Positions 34,686 to 47,704 of a DNA stretch of 64,000 nucleotides are shown one piece after another. The stretch comes from Angiostrongylus vasorum (Eukaryota; Nematoda; Chromadorea; Rhabditida; Metastrongylidae), in contig JADANN010000052.1 of NCBI GenBank assembly GCA_018806985.1, positions 62,001 to 126,000 on the forward strand. The letters run 5' to 3'. The first letter of the stretch is position 1. Every line of letters begins with the position of its first letter. The position numbers and the translations under genes are program-made. The notes beneath the pieces are model-generated. The model saw only the letters and a program-made list of their open reading frames with translations, searched no databases and was not told where the DNA came from.

Positions 34686-36900
34686 TTTAACTGTTTCCGT
34701 GCACGAAAATCCAAGATCTGACGGAGATGATATAAAAGTATACGCTTCGCGGTTTCCAAAACTTCGAAAATTGATTTCGGCAAAATGAGAAGATTTGTAT
34801 CTTGCAAGGTAGGGTATGGGCTGACAGAAGTTAGTTTGAAGTTAAAAGCAGCCTTGTTTTCACAATTAAAAGAGATCTTGCGACAGCAAAGACAGCTTTT
34901 AACCTTTGAAAAAGCAAATAAATTGTACTAAATGTAGGATAGACGTCACGTGTGAAATGACCAAAGCAGGAGAAAACAGGCTTGGAATTTCTCGTCTTGA
35001 AAACTCGAAATGTCAAGTAAAGCCGCAGAAGTAGCCCACATTATAAGGGCTGCATTCTATCAGAGACTCAGTAACTTTCTGAAGTTTCAAGGTGACTTTG
35101 AAAACTTCGTAACGGCAATAAGTTCTTCAAATGGTACAGACATACCTAGATGCCCAGCACATTACATACATACGTACATAAACATATACACCTACACAAA
35201 CACATACACATACACACATGCACACAAACAAGTACATATTCATATATATATATACATATACAGAAACATGTACATTCAAGACCTTGTGTATAAAAAAGGA
35301 ACGGATAGGACAATACTTTTAGAAGTTTTGAATAAGAATAGCAAGTCCAGAGGAACTCGACAAATGGACATCGCAGAGATTTAAAGAAAGCAGAGAAATT
35401 TTTTGTTACAAATAGAAATAGAACAGAACACAAATAGAAACATTTGCTGTCTTTGCTGACCAGCCGGATAGAAGCATTTTTTGTTGTATAACTCGATGAC
35501 AAGTCAGGGAAGGGCTAAAAATTTTTAAGAAACTGGAGTACGAGGCTGCGCCGCATTCGGCATGCACAGAGGACCACTGATCACAAAAGCTAGCACTGTA
35601 GTGCAGATGAGTCGACGAGGAGACGTCCATGCGCAATTTAATGAATCATAGAAAACGTATACACACCCAGAGCAACTGCTACACAAGTCCTAACTGCCAC
35701 TTCTCTAAGCCCACAGACAACTACTCACAAAGAAATCGTGACCAATCAAACTGTTTCAGAAAAAAATCTCATGAAGTTTGCATGTTCACGAAGTGCGGAA
35801 GTCATTTCGACAACTAGGTGTACATACGAACTCGAAATCCTCAGAGCATCAGTCACCAGTAGGTACTGCCGGTGTTTTGTGCTTTCTAAAAAAGCAATCC
35901 TTTCGTCCTTCCATCCTGGTGCCTCATCAAATAGTGCTGTTGCAGAAAGTGGAGGCCAGCACAAATAGTTCCTCGACCAAAAATAACTGGTCCTCCCCAC
36001 GAATTTATCTACGTGGATCATAAATTACCATCCGTTTTTCCCACTTAAACGTCAACGTCATGTTAGTAGGAAATTTATTCGCGGCACAAGACGGTGTGCT
36101 CCTATCCAAAACCTGCAATATGTACACTTCTTTTCTATGTCAGAAACGGAAAATAGCAAAGTAGTTTACATTGTATAATGCCATGCCTTGCTCTGTGAGT
36201 CAAGACCTTCAAAACGCCGATGAAGTCTTCTTAGCATGTCCTCACATAGATCCCAACGACGACCAGAAACAGAAGTCTTTTTCAAGACTACGAACATGTG
36301 CTTAGATTTCATACGTTTAAAACCACACCTAAGTTTCTCGTGCAGAAGGTTGTGATCTCTGAGCCTTAGTAGTGAAATCCAACAAATGTCGTTCCCAAGA
36401 GAACTTTCGAATTCACAATGGTAAATATAGGCAAATCTATGAGGAACTGATCAGGAAGGGCAGGTGATTTCCGACGCATGAACCTAGAAACAGAACTTGA
36501 ATGACTGCACCTGAATGACATAAGAACGACATCGTGCAACAACAGCAAGATTGGTTTATTCACGTTCGATACTAACTCAAACACCTGCAAAGTCGTCATT
36601 CTATTGCGAACCTGTCGCGAAGATTGAAGGCAGCGGAAGCGTCGAGAGGATTGCATTCGAAACAGCTCGTCGATGTGACCAATCGACGCTCATCAAAGCT
36701 TAACGGAAAGTTCAGAATCAGAAGCGAAGCCGAGTAAATAAACAAAGAATGAAGAAAATGTGTGAGGAAAAAGGAAAGAGTGAGTGAGTGGAAATGAGGA
36801 CAAAATACAAACCTCCATCATTCGTTTCGCTCTGCTGCTCCGTTTTTTCAGTGAAAGGAAATCAGAACTGAGTGGACCGTCGGCAGAAAACTCACACTCC
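34686..36900. other. Intergenic or intronic stretch with a CA/TA-rich microsatellite
   Basis: 35160-35270 is an imperfect ACATAC/ATAC-type tandem tract ending in a short TATATA run. Open frames on both strands (35010-35384, 35746-36021 minus, 36366-36656 minus) have no domain I recognise; some may contain exons. Confidence 0.4.
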
Positions 36901-36909
36901 GTGGAATAG

Positions 36910-37090
36910 TACGTTTGCTGCCCAACAGCACACTCAACGTTCTCAGCACTCTAAAGGACGCTGGCGTCCAGTCAGTGTCGCCCGATTTCCAACGAGTCAT
37001 GGAACTAATGAATTCTCGCAAAGTGGCATTTAGAAACTTTATACCACCTCAAGTGCGGCCATGTCCACCACCACCAGCTTCGGAAGATCC
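36910..37090 (+). CDS. Possible exon of unknown gene
   Basis: An open plus-strand frame after a CCCAACAG acceptor-like site reads STLNVLSTLKDAGVQSVSPD, DFQRVMELMNSRKVAFRNF and a proline-rich end (PPQVRPCPPPP). The composition looks protein-like, but there is no domain, and the opposite strand is also open at 37039-37308. It could be an early exon of the downstream anillin-like gene; phases cannot be checked. Confidence 0.25.
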
Positions 37091-37129
37091 AGGAAGATGT
37101 AATCCATCAAAATTGGCACATTGACGGTT

Positions 37130-37990
37130 CTGCACAATCGAACGCGAGATTTATTCAGCTGAAAGGACATTGATACAACGACTGGAACCCGTGAAAAAAA
37201 ATTGGAAACGCGTATCAACAAAGCACCACTCGATTCACTGTTCCCGTCACCTTGATGAGAAGCAAAGCTTACGAACCTACGTACGTTGGAAACTATCGAC
37301 TGGGACAACGAAAGGACTTAATTCAGTAAAGGAGTGAAATTCCTCTCAGAGAAGACCACTGTGCACGAAAGGGAAAGGAAAAGCTGAGAGGAACACATGG
37401 AGCACGTACGAACAGAAACCCAGATATAGCAGCGAAAGCAAAACACCTGCAATCCGTTTAAAACTTACCGACCACGCGCGCGATCCTGTAACGCGCACAG
37501 ACCGCGTGGCGTCTCGATTAGGTCGCGTTGGCGTCAACTTATGAAGAGAGTAAATTATCCTTTAACCAACAAGTCTCAGTATACTACCTTCATCTATAGA
37601 GGGCTTAGATATTCGTTTTTGCGAATATTTCAAATTAATATCGCTTGTGGTGGAAGCGCTGAATAAGTGTGCAGTTTGTGTATCTATAAAAGACTCAGAC
37701 GCTTTATTTTTTATTAGTATTTTCTGAAGCTATTATGGATTTTTACATCCATCTGATTTATTTATACGGGCTTGTGATTGAGATGACAGGGCTTTGCTTA
37801 AGCCTACGAAAAACTGTTTAAACTTGTCAAAAATAGGTGAAGATAAATCAGAAATGATTTCTTATTTTCATCGCTTAGTTCATTGTTATATAGTGAATGA
37901 GCTAAGTGTGATCTTTGCAATTCAACCGAAAATAGACCTATAAATAATGTTTCACATGATTTATTTAGCATGTATTATATTATCATACTA
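37130..37990. other. Intergenic or intronic stretch, nothing recognised
   Basis: AT-rich toward the right, with a GC-rich patch around 37465-37530 (CGCGCGCGATC). No gene or repeat family seen. Confidence 0.35.
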
Positions 37991-37997
37991 TATTTAT

Positions 37998-38300
37998 ATT
38001 AGCGGCGCATGTAGTGCAGTGGTCGGAGGCGCCTAGCAATACACACCTGGGATCAAACCCCCGCGCTCCAGGCTCACTAAGCATTCAATCACTCTGGGGT
38101 CGGCAAATTGGTACAAGGCTTGTCTGAGAGGATACCAACACTGGATCGATACGTCGGTAGAGCACGGCGAGTCATCGTAAAAACCACTTATGCATTCGGT
38201 CACCTCCAATGGTGCTTAATGAAGTCGAGTGCATGGCGCATCCCTCAGGGATCGATCAATGCCGAGAGCATTATCCTTTATTTTATCCTTTTATACTATA
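37998..38300 (+). repeat. SINE-A copy
   Basis: Head GGCGCATGTAGTGCAGTGGT with B-box-like GGGATCAAACC, body CTGGATCGATACGTCGG, tail ATGGCGCATCCCTCAGGGAT followed by a T/A-rich end. Confidence 0.75.
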
Positions 38301-38452
38301 CTGCTATATTGTTATACATCGTTATACATTAGCATGACGTGAAATGCTCACCCTGGTCAACAGTGCGCAATGTTTACGAGCAGGTGCTTTGATTTATTTA
38401 AATTGCAATGATCTGTGGTGTTTTGTTCCAAATCAATTATTACTGACTTCAG

Positions 38453-38810
38453 CTTGACGAGAATTTTAACGAACTTCGATGCGATAATTGAAATAAAGTG
38501 CCTTAAAGTAGATGGATCAACTGGTGTTCGGAAATCTGTACAACAATCCGGGAATGTTAATCATGCGAGCATTTCTGACAAAGTTTTCGAACAAAGGGAA
38601 ACGATAATAGGATGACGTGACGGTTACGAGGAAGAAAGTGGTCCCTTACACATCCACTATTCAACATCTGAAGAGCAACCAGGTTTGTGAGGAAGAAACT
38701 GCTGCAGTGGCAACACTTGAGAAACCGTCACAAAAGGTACATGAAACCTCTGGAACTAGCGGATCTGATCACTCTAATGTAATTCGAAGAGAAATCATTC
38801 AACAGTTCAG
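38453..38810 (+). CDS. Candidate N-terminal exon of the anillin-like gene
   Basis: Follows the acceptor TGACTTCAG and ends at a GTAGTA donor. The first frame includes FDAIIEIKCLKVDGSTGVRK and runs to a stop at 38613-38615. A second frame, one base shifted, reads VTVTRKKVVPYTSTIQHLKS onward to the donor. They join smoothly (ETIIG / DDVTV) if one G of the GG at 38610-38611 is dropped. The sequence is low-complexity and hydrophilic, as anillin N termini are, but has no diagnostic domain. Exit phase does not fit the exon at 42912, so an exon is missing or it belongs elsewhere. Confidence 0.4.
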
Positions 38811-39504
38811 GTAGTAGGTATGCATGACAAATGCCAATTGTTGAGTGAAATATTGGTGATTTCTGATTTACATGTTTGGTACATGTTAGGTAATTACGCC
38901 ACATGTTGATCTAACCTCTTCTGCGAACTAATCTTGATAAACTCGCTAGTTTAAGGTAATGGATGAACCACGTCAACCTACCACACCGAATACCATTCGT
39001 GTGCGTTGTTTCCGCACTAACTATACGTCAATTGGCTAGGAAAAGCTTTTTGGCTTGTTAAGAAGTCAAAAAAATTTGGTATGACTTCTAACCTTGAAAT
39101 TTCATCTCCCACATCGCCGACCCGTACCTATGTCAACGTAAGTTGTTCTCATTAGCGAAAGAATGAAAGAATTTCTATGAATGCAGTGTTTTTTTCTCTT
39201 ACAATGTTTGCGGGATTCTTCTCTAAGAGTGTATTTACAATAAGAAACGTTCTTTTATAGCTTGATCGTTGCTCTATGCTCACATCATCATCACGAAAAT
39301 ATGGACGATCAGATTTTCTTTTTATTTTGGGCTTTTACCTACCCTTAAATTCACCACAATGCAGAAGTGGTACCTAAGTCGAAACAGGCTTTGTGCTGCT
39401 CAAAATTGATCTGTGTTTTTTTAATTTGGCGTACGTTGGTTTAAAGAGAAAGATGCGTCGTTAGAAAAGCGGCTGCATCTCCACTTCTTTGGTTGTGCCC
39501 ATCA

Positions 39505-42500
39505 TCACATGTATCACCTGTAACCCGTTGATCGTCGAATGAATGGAGTGGACGCAAATAAATCTTCCATTTTTTCCCTGTCGCATGCGGGAGTAGCCCA
39601 GTGGGTTCTGCTCACTCTAGGGACTCGTCGTGCATCATATCTTTCTTCTAGGCTTTTCGTGAAGAACTCTGACCATGGGGTCGGTGGTCTTCCTGCAGTT
39701 CGTTTGAAACCCCGAGGAATCCATTCGCTAATGGCTATTGTCCATCGGTTGTCATTCATGCGCACTACGTGTCCGGCCCACCTTCTCTTCGACTGTTTGA
39801 CGTATAGAACGGCATCTTTGATTTTTGATCGTTGACGCAGGTCGGAGCTTCGGATCTCATCCTTTACTTATGTGAAACGGGATACTCCTGGCATCATCCT
39901 TTCGATTGCGCGTTCAATAACGCTGAGTGATCTTTCATCCTGCTTAGGCAACGACCCGGTGTCTGACGCATACGTTAACGCAGGAAGTAATGTTGAGTCG
40001 AAAAGGTGGGAACGGAGTCGGATGTTCTTTGTTCTCATCACTACATCCTCGATGCTCTTGAAAGTTCCTCAAGCTGCTCGTTTCTGTGTGCTCAACTCTG
40101 GAGCTAAGTCGTTCAACATGTTGATTTCCCGACCTAGATAGACATAACCGGAGCATTCGGAGGTATTCGTTCCGATGAGCGTGAATAGGCCATACGAAAA
40201 CAATCCGTTCCTCATGAACATCGTTTTTGTGAGATTTAGTCGAAGACCAATCTTTCCACAGGCTCTCTCAAAGTCGGCAAGCATACGTTCCACTTGGTTA
40301 ATGTTTGGTGTTACAAGGACGATATCATTAGCAAAGCGAAGATGGTGTAACCGCCGACCATCGATTTTCACTCCCATATCATCCCATTCCAATGTTCGCG
40401 TGACGTTCTGGAGGGTGGCGGTAAGTAGTTTTGGCGAGATGCTATCACCTTGCCTAACTCCTCTTTTGACGTCAACCTTAATATCGTTGTAGAACAGTAA
40501 AATCTTGGTTGTGAAATTTTTGTACAGCTCAAGAAGAAACTTTATTTACTGAGTAGGAATCTTGACTATCCAGAGCTTCCAAGACTGCTTCTATCTCGAC
40601 TGAATCAAAGGCCTTTTGTTAATGGATGAATGAGAGACAGAGCGGTCTTTTGCACTCTCGCGATACTTCAACGATTCTCGTTATCGTGTGGATGTGGTAC
40701 ATCATACTAAATCCTTTTTGAAACCCTGCTTGCTCACATGGCTGTCCTTCGTTCATTGTTTTGTCAATCCTGTTTAGGATGACTCGGGTAAAAAGTTTAT
40801 AGACAACAGACAGCAGGCAGATTGGGCGATAGTTGCCGATATCGTGTAGGTTACCATTCTTGAACAACAACACGGTCTTGCTGGTGTTCCACTTAGTAGG
40901 GACCCTGCATTCAGACAGGTAACGTGTGAACAGCAGAGCCAGTGTGTTCACGAGGACTGGCGGATGGTTCTGCAGGTGTTCCGATCTTATCATCTCCGGA
41001 CCTTGTGGTAATCGATTTTTCACCGACGAAATGGCATGCCGGATTTCTGAAGGGAGAACCGGTGGTACAACATATTCATCCTACTTTATTTCATATGACG
41101 GAAGGTGGACGTTGCTATCGAAGACATCTGAGTAGTATTCGTGAATGATTTTCTTGCATTGCCTTTCTGGGCGCTGTAACTGTTCCGTTTGGGCGTCGGA
41201 GTGCATTCATGTTGGTCTGGTAATTGGCGAAGCTTCGGCGGGCTTAGCGAATGCTTTTTCCCACCCTCTGCAGTTTCGACCATTAATGCTGCTCTTCCCT
41301 CTTTAAGATCTTTGTCTGTCTTCATTGTTTTGCAAGTTTGGCTGTTAGTTCGCGGCTGCCTGCAGCTCGTGCGATTCCACGCTGGCGTATTAGCTCGAGT
41401 GTTTCTGGAGACAGACGTCTACTGGTGACGTTGGAAGTCTCAGCTTTCATGGTGCTAACGTGAACATGTCGAATGAGCCGACATACTCTTCGTCGATGTT
41501 ATCGACAAAGGCATCTTCCCAACAGCCGACTAATGAATTGAAAAAGTCGCAGTTTATGGTGGTTCTGGGACTTCGGTTTTTGAATTTAGCGGCTACTTCC
41601 CGTTTTCGCGAGAAATAGAATCTTGCACGAAGGAGGCGATAGTCGGATCCCGTGTAGAATTTTTGGGACAACAGCGACATCGGTTAGGCAAAACCTATTT
41701 ACTATGATGTGGTCTATTTCGTTATGGTAGTCTCCATTGGGAGACTCACACGTCCAGCGTTGAGGGTGGGGCTTCTGGAATTACGAGTTACCATGGATGG
41801 CCTTGGTAGCCATGATAAACTCAGACAGCTGTTCACCCTGTTCGTTCCAGTCTAATCCCTAGGTCTCCATGTGGCGTTCTTTAAACGTTCTTCTTGGTCC
41901 AATATTGCGTTAAAAATCTCCAATGATAACCTTGAGGAATGTGTGGTCTTCTCTATAGTCGAATTCTTCTTCGTCATAATTTGATTTTGGCGCGTAAACG
42001 ACGAAGGTTATCAAAGCCGGTATTGGTCCACATCTTTTTGATCGTAAACGTCCGATTCGGGTAATTCGTAAACATCCACGGATCTCCCTCATATGAGGGT
42101 TCCCGATAGCCGGTTGGCTCAGACGCAAGTGGATCCAGGGGATGGACTACTTGTTTCTGCTGCGTCGATTTGGCACATACTTTCTGTATTTACGAGGCAT
42201 ATTCGTGCACGCATGTATGGGTGCGTTCTAGTTTATGCAGATTGTATTCTACGAGTCAATTCGGCCAAAAGCCTGTAATCAAGTGACAGGGAAGTATATG
42301 GGAGGCGGTTAGGGACTCGCCTCCAAAAAAATAAGCTCCATGTCCACTTTGGGAAAGCCTGGCAAGCTACCCGTGAGTATACCCAGCCCCACCTTCAGAG
42401 CCCAGCAAGCTATTTGTGGGTATCAAAAAGCTAAAAACAGTAGAAGAAACGGGCCTCGCTTCCCTGACCCCGAAAGAGCCCCCCAATTCGGTAGCGTTGG

Positions 42501-42755
42501 GCGGGACGAGTACGGACAGGCTGCTAAAATCTCACTGCCAAAGGAACCTTCCTGGATCAAGAAGAACTAAGGTGACGATCTGTACCAACAAGGCACGTAC
42601 ACTTGCATCCGAGTCCTCGATAGAAGGGCTGTTCCTCAGAACATGCCACAGTAGAGGACTCGGCGGCGTCGCCGTTCTCGTCAACACAATTTTGTCCATG
42701 TACATTCTTTCGAACAACTAAGAACCCGAATCGGACGTTTGCGATGCGAGTCATA
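39505..42755 (-). mobile_element. RTE-type LINE with 5' inversion
   Basis: 39505-42068 (minus) holds, from the right, the endonuclease remainder (PALITFVVYAPKSNYDEE, VIIGDF), the linker (41447-41680), the reverse transcriptase N-terminal part (40619-41023: DIGNYRPICLLSVVYKLF, GFQKGFS) and its catalytic part (40069-40392: LHHLRFANDIVLVT, where the expected Asp-Asp pair is Asn-Asp), then the C-terminal end (39514-39765). 42090-42755 (plus) holds the element's 5' leader and first part of the endonuclease (LASESSIEGLFLRTCHSRGL), stopping at the same point in the domain (TRIGRLR) where the minus part begins. The frames are broken and the RT catalytic pair is damaged, so the copy is dead. It lies in an intron of the anillin-like gene. 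Confidence 0.85.
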
Positions 42756-42911
42756 GTCACTTATATTGATAACTTATTGGTCTATATGTCAGCTTTTGGT
42801 ACCTGTGTTTTGCTCGTTAATTACTTTTTTATTATCTAACCTTAATAAAAACCGTATTCCATGTGATAGTGATTTTCACTGTTCTTCTTGTGTATGAAAT
42901 TTTTTTTATAG

Positions 42912-42957
42912 ACAGTACGTCCTATAAATGGCAAATACCCAGCATCAATACGAAAAG
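42912..42957 (+). CDS. Anillin-like gene, small exon
   Basis: 46-nt exon between TTTTATAG and a GTACTA donor, read as STSYKWQIPSINTK. Its exit phase matches the next exon exactly (AG + T). Entry needs one base from an upstream exon not securely identified. Confidence 0.55.
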
Positions 42958-43081
42958 GTACTACAGAGAACTTGATGTTCGTTCTAATGCTGCTTGCTCA
43001 AGCAATTGTGGAAACACCGTACGGTAGGTTACTTCCTTCATGTTTCATTTGAATACACGAAGTTATCCTTCATTTTTTTAG

Positions 43082-43302
43082 TCGTCAAATTCGTCGTGGT
43101 CGCACTCGAGACTTAGTGAAACTATTCGATAGAATGGCAAAAGATGCTGTGGGAGGCACCACATCTCTGAGAGCGAAATCATTACCTCCATCGAAACAGC
43201 GCGCTGAGTTCACTAAAAGTCGTTCAGTTCAGCGAACAGCAGATTCATCTATGCAGATTGACGTTTCGATGTCGGAGTCTAAAACACAGTTTGGAACCCC
43301 AG
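43082..43302 (+). CDS. Anillin-like gene, exon
   Basis: Acceptor TTTTTTAG, donor GTTAGA. Reads RQIRRGRTRDLVKLFDRMAK and ends TQFGTPG in one open frame. Serine- and lysine-rich, as expected for the region upstream of the anillin homology domain. The exit phase (1) fits the exon at 45511. Confidence 0.6.
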
Positions 43303-45510
43303 GTTAGAGTGTTCTTATTTTGATACATACGTTTCACTAATTTTTATGATGCCATTAATATGACACTTGTTCTAATCCTAGATAATGTATTTTATACACA
43401 GGCTACGCTACGAATTTCAAAATGCTCATGCTTTCTTGTTATAATACAATTTTTTTTAGTGTGCAAGCATTACTGGATACTTTGAGATAGTTTTCAGAAC
43501 CGCTGACGAAGAAACTCCCATTAGACACAAGATGTTGTGAATGAGATTCTAATGAATTCATCTCGACGACTGATATTGTCAGTCAGAAATAACTGTAGCG
43601 ATGCGCATGCGTTGTCATATCGCGGTTTGAATTTGGCAAAGCAACAGTTAACCGGGTTAGAATCATAATGGTTTTATTTGATGTGTAGTTCTGTGTTCAG
43701 TTTTTTTTTAAACTCGGTTTTCTTTGCTTTGGAAATCCTTTATTTTACAAAATAACAAATGGGGGTGGGCAGGCGGTGGTAATGATACCGTTCATTATAA
43801 GGACGACCTAATTCACCTAAGCGCTGGTTCGACCCAACACCGTGCCCCCTTTTCCATCCGGGGTCCGCGAAATTGCTACCAGACTTATTTGGAATAAGAT
43901 CACTCACTCACTCACTCATTTCCACTTGGCAACGCCTCATTACGACCAGCACAGAACTCCAGGGAGAAGCGAATCGACAACGCTTCAACGGTGTTCATAA
44001 CGAAGACGAAAAATTTTTAAGCAGAACCGAACCCACACATGAAAAGTTTGAAGACCTTTGTGGATGATCGATGCGAAGAAACAAATCAGTACAAAAACAT
44101 AAACAAAGTACAAAAAAGTGCTGGTGTAGGCAAAGTGTATTGTAAGTGATGTCAACTCATCTAAAAGTAATCTACACAATATTGTTAAATAGGTTTGCAT
44201 TGAAATTATGGTAGGGTTGGTTGTTTTCATGGAAACAAATAATCCAGTGAAAAAATCAGTAAAGGACTATCCAGTACGAAAAAGGCACTATCGAGCGAAT
44301 TTCCTTTATTTTTATGATGGTCCAGTGTACCCCATTTGACCTAACACCGTGTCCGACCTGTATTGTATCCTATGCAGGTTCTCTTCAGCGGTGTATTTTT
44401 TCTGCACAAAGCTTTTTTTTTGCCGCACTTTTTGTACTTTTAATTTTAATTAATAGTTTGTTTGTAATTGACAGTTCATCCTACATAGTAGTGTCAGGCG
44501 GGACCCGTGTAAAGTTGATCTATCCACTTAATAATTTACAGGGAACTTTTTTCCTCGGACAAGTTGGTTGACCGGTAATTTGACTGTGATTAATTACTTC
44601 ATTTCAAACGAAATCATAAATTCTGCTTAGGGAGTAGAATGTCGAAAAAAATGAACATGTATAAGGGATGTTTAAAAACACCGAAATAGACCCAGCCTAA
44701 GTTGCGGAACACATCTAAATTCCGGCACCAATATGGTTATAAAGGGGACCGTAGTAACATTTAGTGAGTAGCAACATGTACAGCTCTCATATTCCTTTTG
44801 CGATGGAACAGAAACTCTGTTATAATTCCATCATCTTCTTAGCCTTCTAGTTGTAGAAAAATTACCGTTCATTACCAAGAAATAGCAAGTATGTAATGTC
44901 TGAAAAACAGGTGTGGCCAGGAATGTGTGGATCCAACTTCAATGATTCACAATATCGAAAAAAATGGAAACTGTGGACATTCGACTCGAATCATCGCAAA
45001 CTGCGAAGACAGATATAGAGCCGAAAGTAGCCAAAAAGAATTTCGTAGCACCCTCGTGTGAAATTGTCAATATAACAAGCGAATGGTTATTTCTGGCTCG
45101 GCTCAGCAGAGCTTGCTTTCTAAAAAACGTCATATCGAACAATGGTATCAGTGAAGTTCCCTCTCCTTCATTTTTTAAGCTCGCAAGTACTTCCTCTCAA
45201 TTTCTTTATTTTCAACAACATATTTTCGAATAGAGTGTTGGAAAATGAGTTAGGTGTCGCGACAAAGTTCGTTTTTATGTCGATCTGAAAAAAGAGAAAA
45301 AAAATCAAAACCTAGGAAAAGTTACGTTTTACGTCGTTCCTATTTTAAATTTTCAAACTAAGGTGATCCATCGAATGCTTTTGGTCATTTGACGTCGATA
45401 GGCTCTCTGAATAACTCTGCTATCCTAGACAGTAAATATGCAGATAAGGTATATCTCTCATATTTTATCCATCCTTAGATGTGAAGTTTCTTTGGCTTTT
45501 TATATTCCAG
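43303..45510. other. Intron of the anillin-like gene
   Basis: About 2.2 kb with no conserved exon. 43740-43870 contains a G-rich AAATGGGGGTGGGCAGGCGG segment and a short CACT tandem repeat (43903-43917). No named repeat family was recognised. Confidence 0.45.
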
Positions 45511-45656
45511 TGAGTTTAACGGAAGCACCCTATTTTTCTGAGCATAATAGCTGCATTGATATCCACAATGAAAAAACGAGAAAATCGCACGCTTGACGAG
45601 CCTGATAGTCACTGTGAGCAACCGGCAGCACTCAAAATGGCACCACCACCTCAAAG
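45511..45656 (+). CDS. Anillin-like gene, exon with one-base frame break
   Basis: Acceptor ATATTCCAG, donor GTACAC. It opens in phase with the previous exon (VSLTEAPYFSEHNSCIDIHN) but runs into a stop at 45596-45598. If one base is added in the A6 run at 45572-45577, the frame stays open and its exit phase then fits the next exon. A hydrophilic frame in a third phase (KRENRTLDEPDSHCEQPAAL) is an alternative reading. Confidence 0.45.
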
Positions 45657-46448
45657 GTACACTGTTTTGACCTCTTTATTTCTAAAATCCCTTAGCCACT
45701 TGTTGATGCTTTCTTTTAGCTTTCAATTACAGCAAATACTAAATATTATGTTGTTGATTTCTGTATTAGTTACAGCGGTGGTTTATAGTATAAGGCAGAA
45801 ATTTACTTTTTTGGCCGTATGGTGCTGCCATCGGAACCATTTGCAATAAGTTTCTCTGTAGATCGTTAATTCACCTGTGGTATGTTGTAGATATTTCAGG
45901 TTATCCTTATCACATAGAAACGGTACTCAAAGTGGTTGTTCTTCTCAGCACAGACAATCGGCTGATGGACAACAGTGTCGCAGTAGTGTTTGTCTATTGT
46001 GCTCATTTTAGTGTAGTGTAGTGTGTGATAGTGTCAGCGTAGACTTTGAATTTATAGCACGTTTTCCTTCAAATCGTTTACTGTCGAACACCTCCACTTT
46101 CACCTTTATATACCCTTACCGAGATCTTCGATATTTTATGACACCTTTTGTTGAGATTTATCTTCGTGGCGCAAACATCCTTCTGCTTCATTACAGCCTT
46201 GGTTTTGGCTTCTCCATCCCTTTCACGATATCAACACCCGCAGTGGTTATTTTTTAGAGAAAATATCTATCGAAAAACTTTTATAGGAGTTATCTGCAAG
46301 GTCTTCATGTCACTTAGAGTTTTTCATTCAATCTATGAGCCACTTTAGAACCAGGGGAATTGTCAATACACATAGCTTTCTTAGGGAAATACAATAGTTG
46401 TAGTGAAGTACGTAATTTTTTGACTATTCAAGGAATCACATTCCACAG

Positions 46449-46516
46449 GTCATTACAATGAAATTGAGCAAGAGAAGGTAGATGATGAAATCGATCGTTT
46501 ATTCGAGTTCATTGAG
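46449..46516 (+). CDS. Anillin-like gene, exon
   Basis: CATTCCACAG acceptor and consensus GTAAGT donor; reads HYNEIEQEKVDDEIDRLFEF then IE. In phase with the next exon. Acidic helical sequence. Confidence 0.65.
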
Positions 46517-46750
46517 GTAAGTAACTGGACTGTTTTTTGGTATTATAAAACCATGTATGACTACCAGTTGCGGTTTTTCATGAGAAAAAAAATGGGAACA
46601 ACGAATGTTATTGATTTATATTGTCCTTGGTTTCCCACCACGTATTAAATGGTAGTATGCCGCTGTATATCAATTGTTGACGAACTGAGATGGAATCAAC
46701 TCTGTAAATGAAGCCGTATAATGTTTCGACTGTGAGTTTTTTTGTTGTAG

Positions 46751-46954
46751 GAACGCGATGAACTGGGAACAATTGCTTGCGAAACATTGCCACAGAGGAA
46801 AATTTTGGTGTTGAAGCATGGTGATGCTGAAACCGTTCGAGAAGACGGCGTCAGCCATCTTCCGGAGTTTTTCCCGAAGACTTCGCAACCCTCTGTGTCC
46901 TGTGGCATCTGTTCACCCAGACAGCCTTGTTCTGATTGCCCTCTTAAATACTGC
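46751..46954 (+). CDS. Anillin-like gene, exon
   Basis: 68 codons between GTTGTAG and a GTAGGT donor, phase 0 on both sides. Reads ERDELGTIACETLPQRKILV, with a Cys-rich end (SCGICSPRQPCSDCPLKYC). The CxxC spacing could bind a metal, but I know of no such finger in anillin, so this is only noted. Confidence 0.65.
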
Positions 46955-47151
46955 GTAGGTTTTTGGTCGTATAGTGAATGCCAAAATGCTAAACATTTGT
47001 TGAACAGTTAAGTCAGAACGTAATGCTTACTTTCCTTGAGCACTGCTGATGACTTTGAAACTCATCAGAATCGTGAACATTTTTACCAACAGCGATTGCT
47101 TGCAGTCGAAAGGCGCTGTGGTTAAAATCAAATGACCATTTAAATTTTTAG

Positions 47152-47290
47152 ATGAGCCATAATCGAGATATCCAGCACATTAGTCGTGTTTCGGTAGGTC
47201 TTCCAGTTCCATTTTCGTCTTTTACTGCACCAGATGCTGGAGTGGGTGTCGATACATATAAATCAAGAGAGGGAACTATCGAGAAAAAAG
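47152..47290 (+). CDS. Anillin-like gene, exon
   Basis: Phase 0 after ATTTTTAG; reads MSHNRDIQHISRVSVGLPVP, SSFTAPDAGVGVDTYKSREG and TIEKK to a GTTTCT donor. A GTAGGT donor at 47194 is an alternative, shorter end. A further candidate exon at 47335-47418 fits its exit phase but not the next entry phase. Confidence 0.5.
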
Positions 47291-47704
47291 GTTTCTTTGC
47301 TTCTTTTTTGTCATCCTGCGTCTTTTACTTTCAGAACTCTGTAGCTTCGATGTCATTCTTAATATTAAAGGTGTCAGTGTCGGACATTTCCGAAGAAATG
47401 TTATTTGCTTTCGTATAGGTTAATATCTTCCATTGTCTTGCTCAACCTACCAGCACACATCCATGTTCTCTGGCCATTTCCGCTCCTGTCGATTCACATC
47501 TGGGAAGTACTTGCTCTCAAGGGGAGTATTCTTGTCATATATACATGTATATGTGCATTTTTTTTTGGAGGAGTAGAATGTGTGGGGGTGCTACACTGGA
47601 ACTACGTCTAGTTTTGTTTGTAATTGTAGTTCAAAAAATCAACCGTTACCATTACGATTTATTTAGTAACCCCAGCCGTTCTTAACTTTGCGATTCGTTT
47701 GCAG

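Noticed and set aside
35160..35384. Tyr/Thr/His-rich frame within 35010-35384
   Set aside because: Derived from the ACATAC-type tandem tract; only the first ~40 codons are not repeat-derived and they match nothing.
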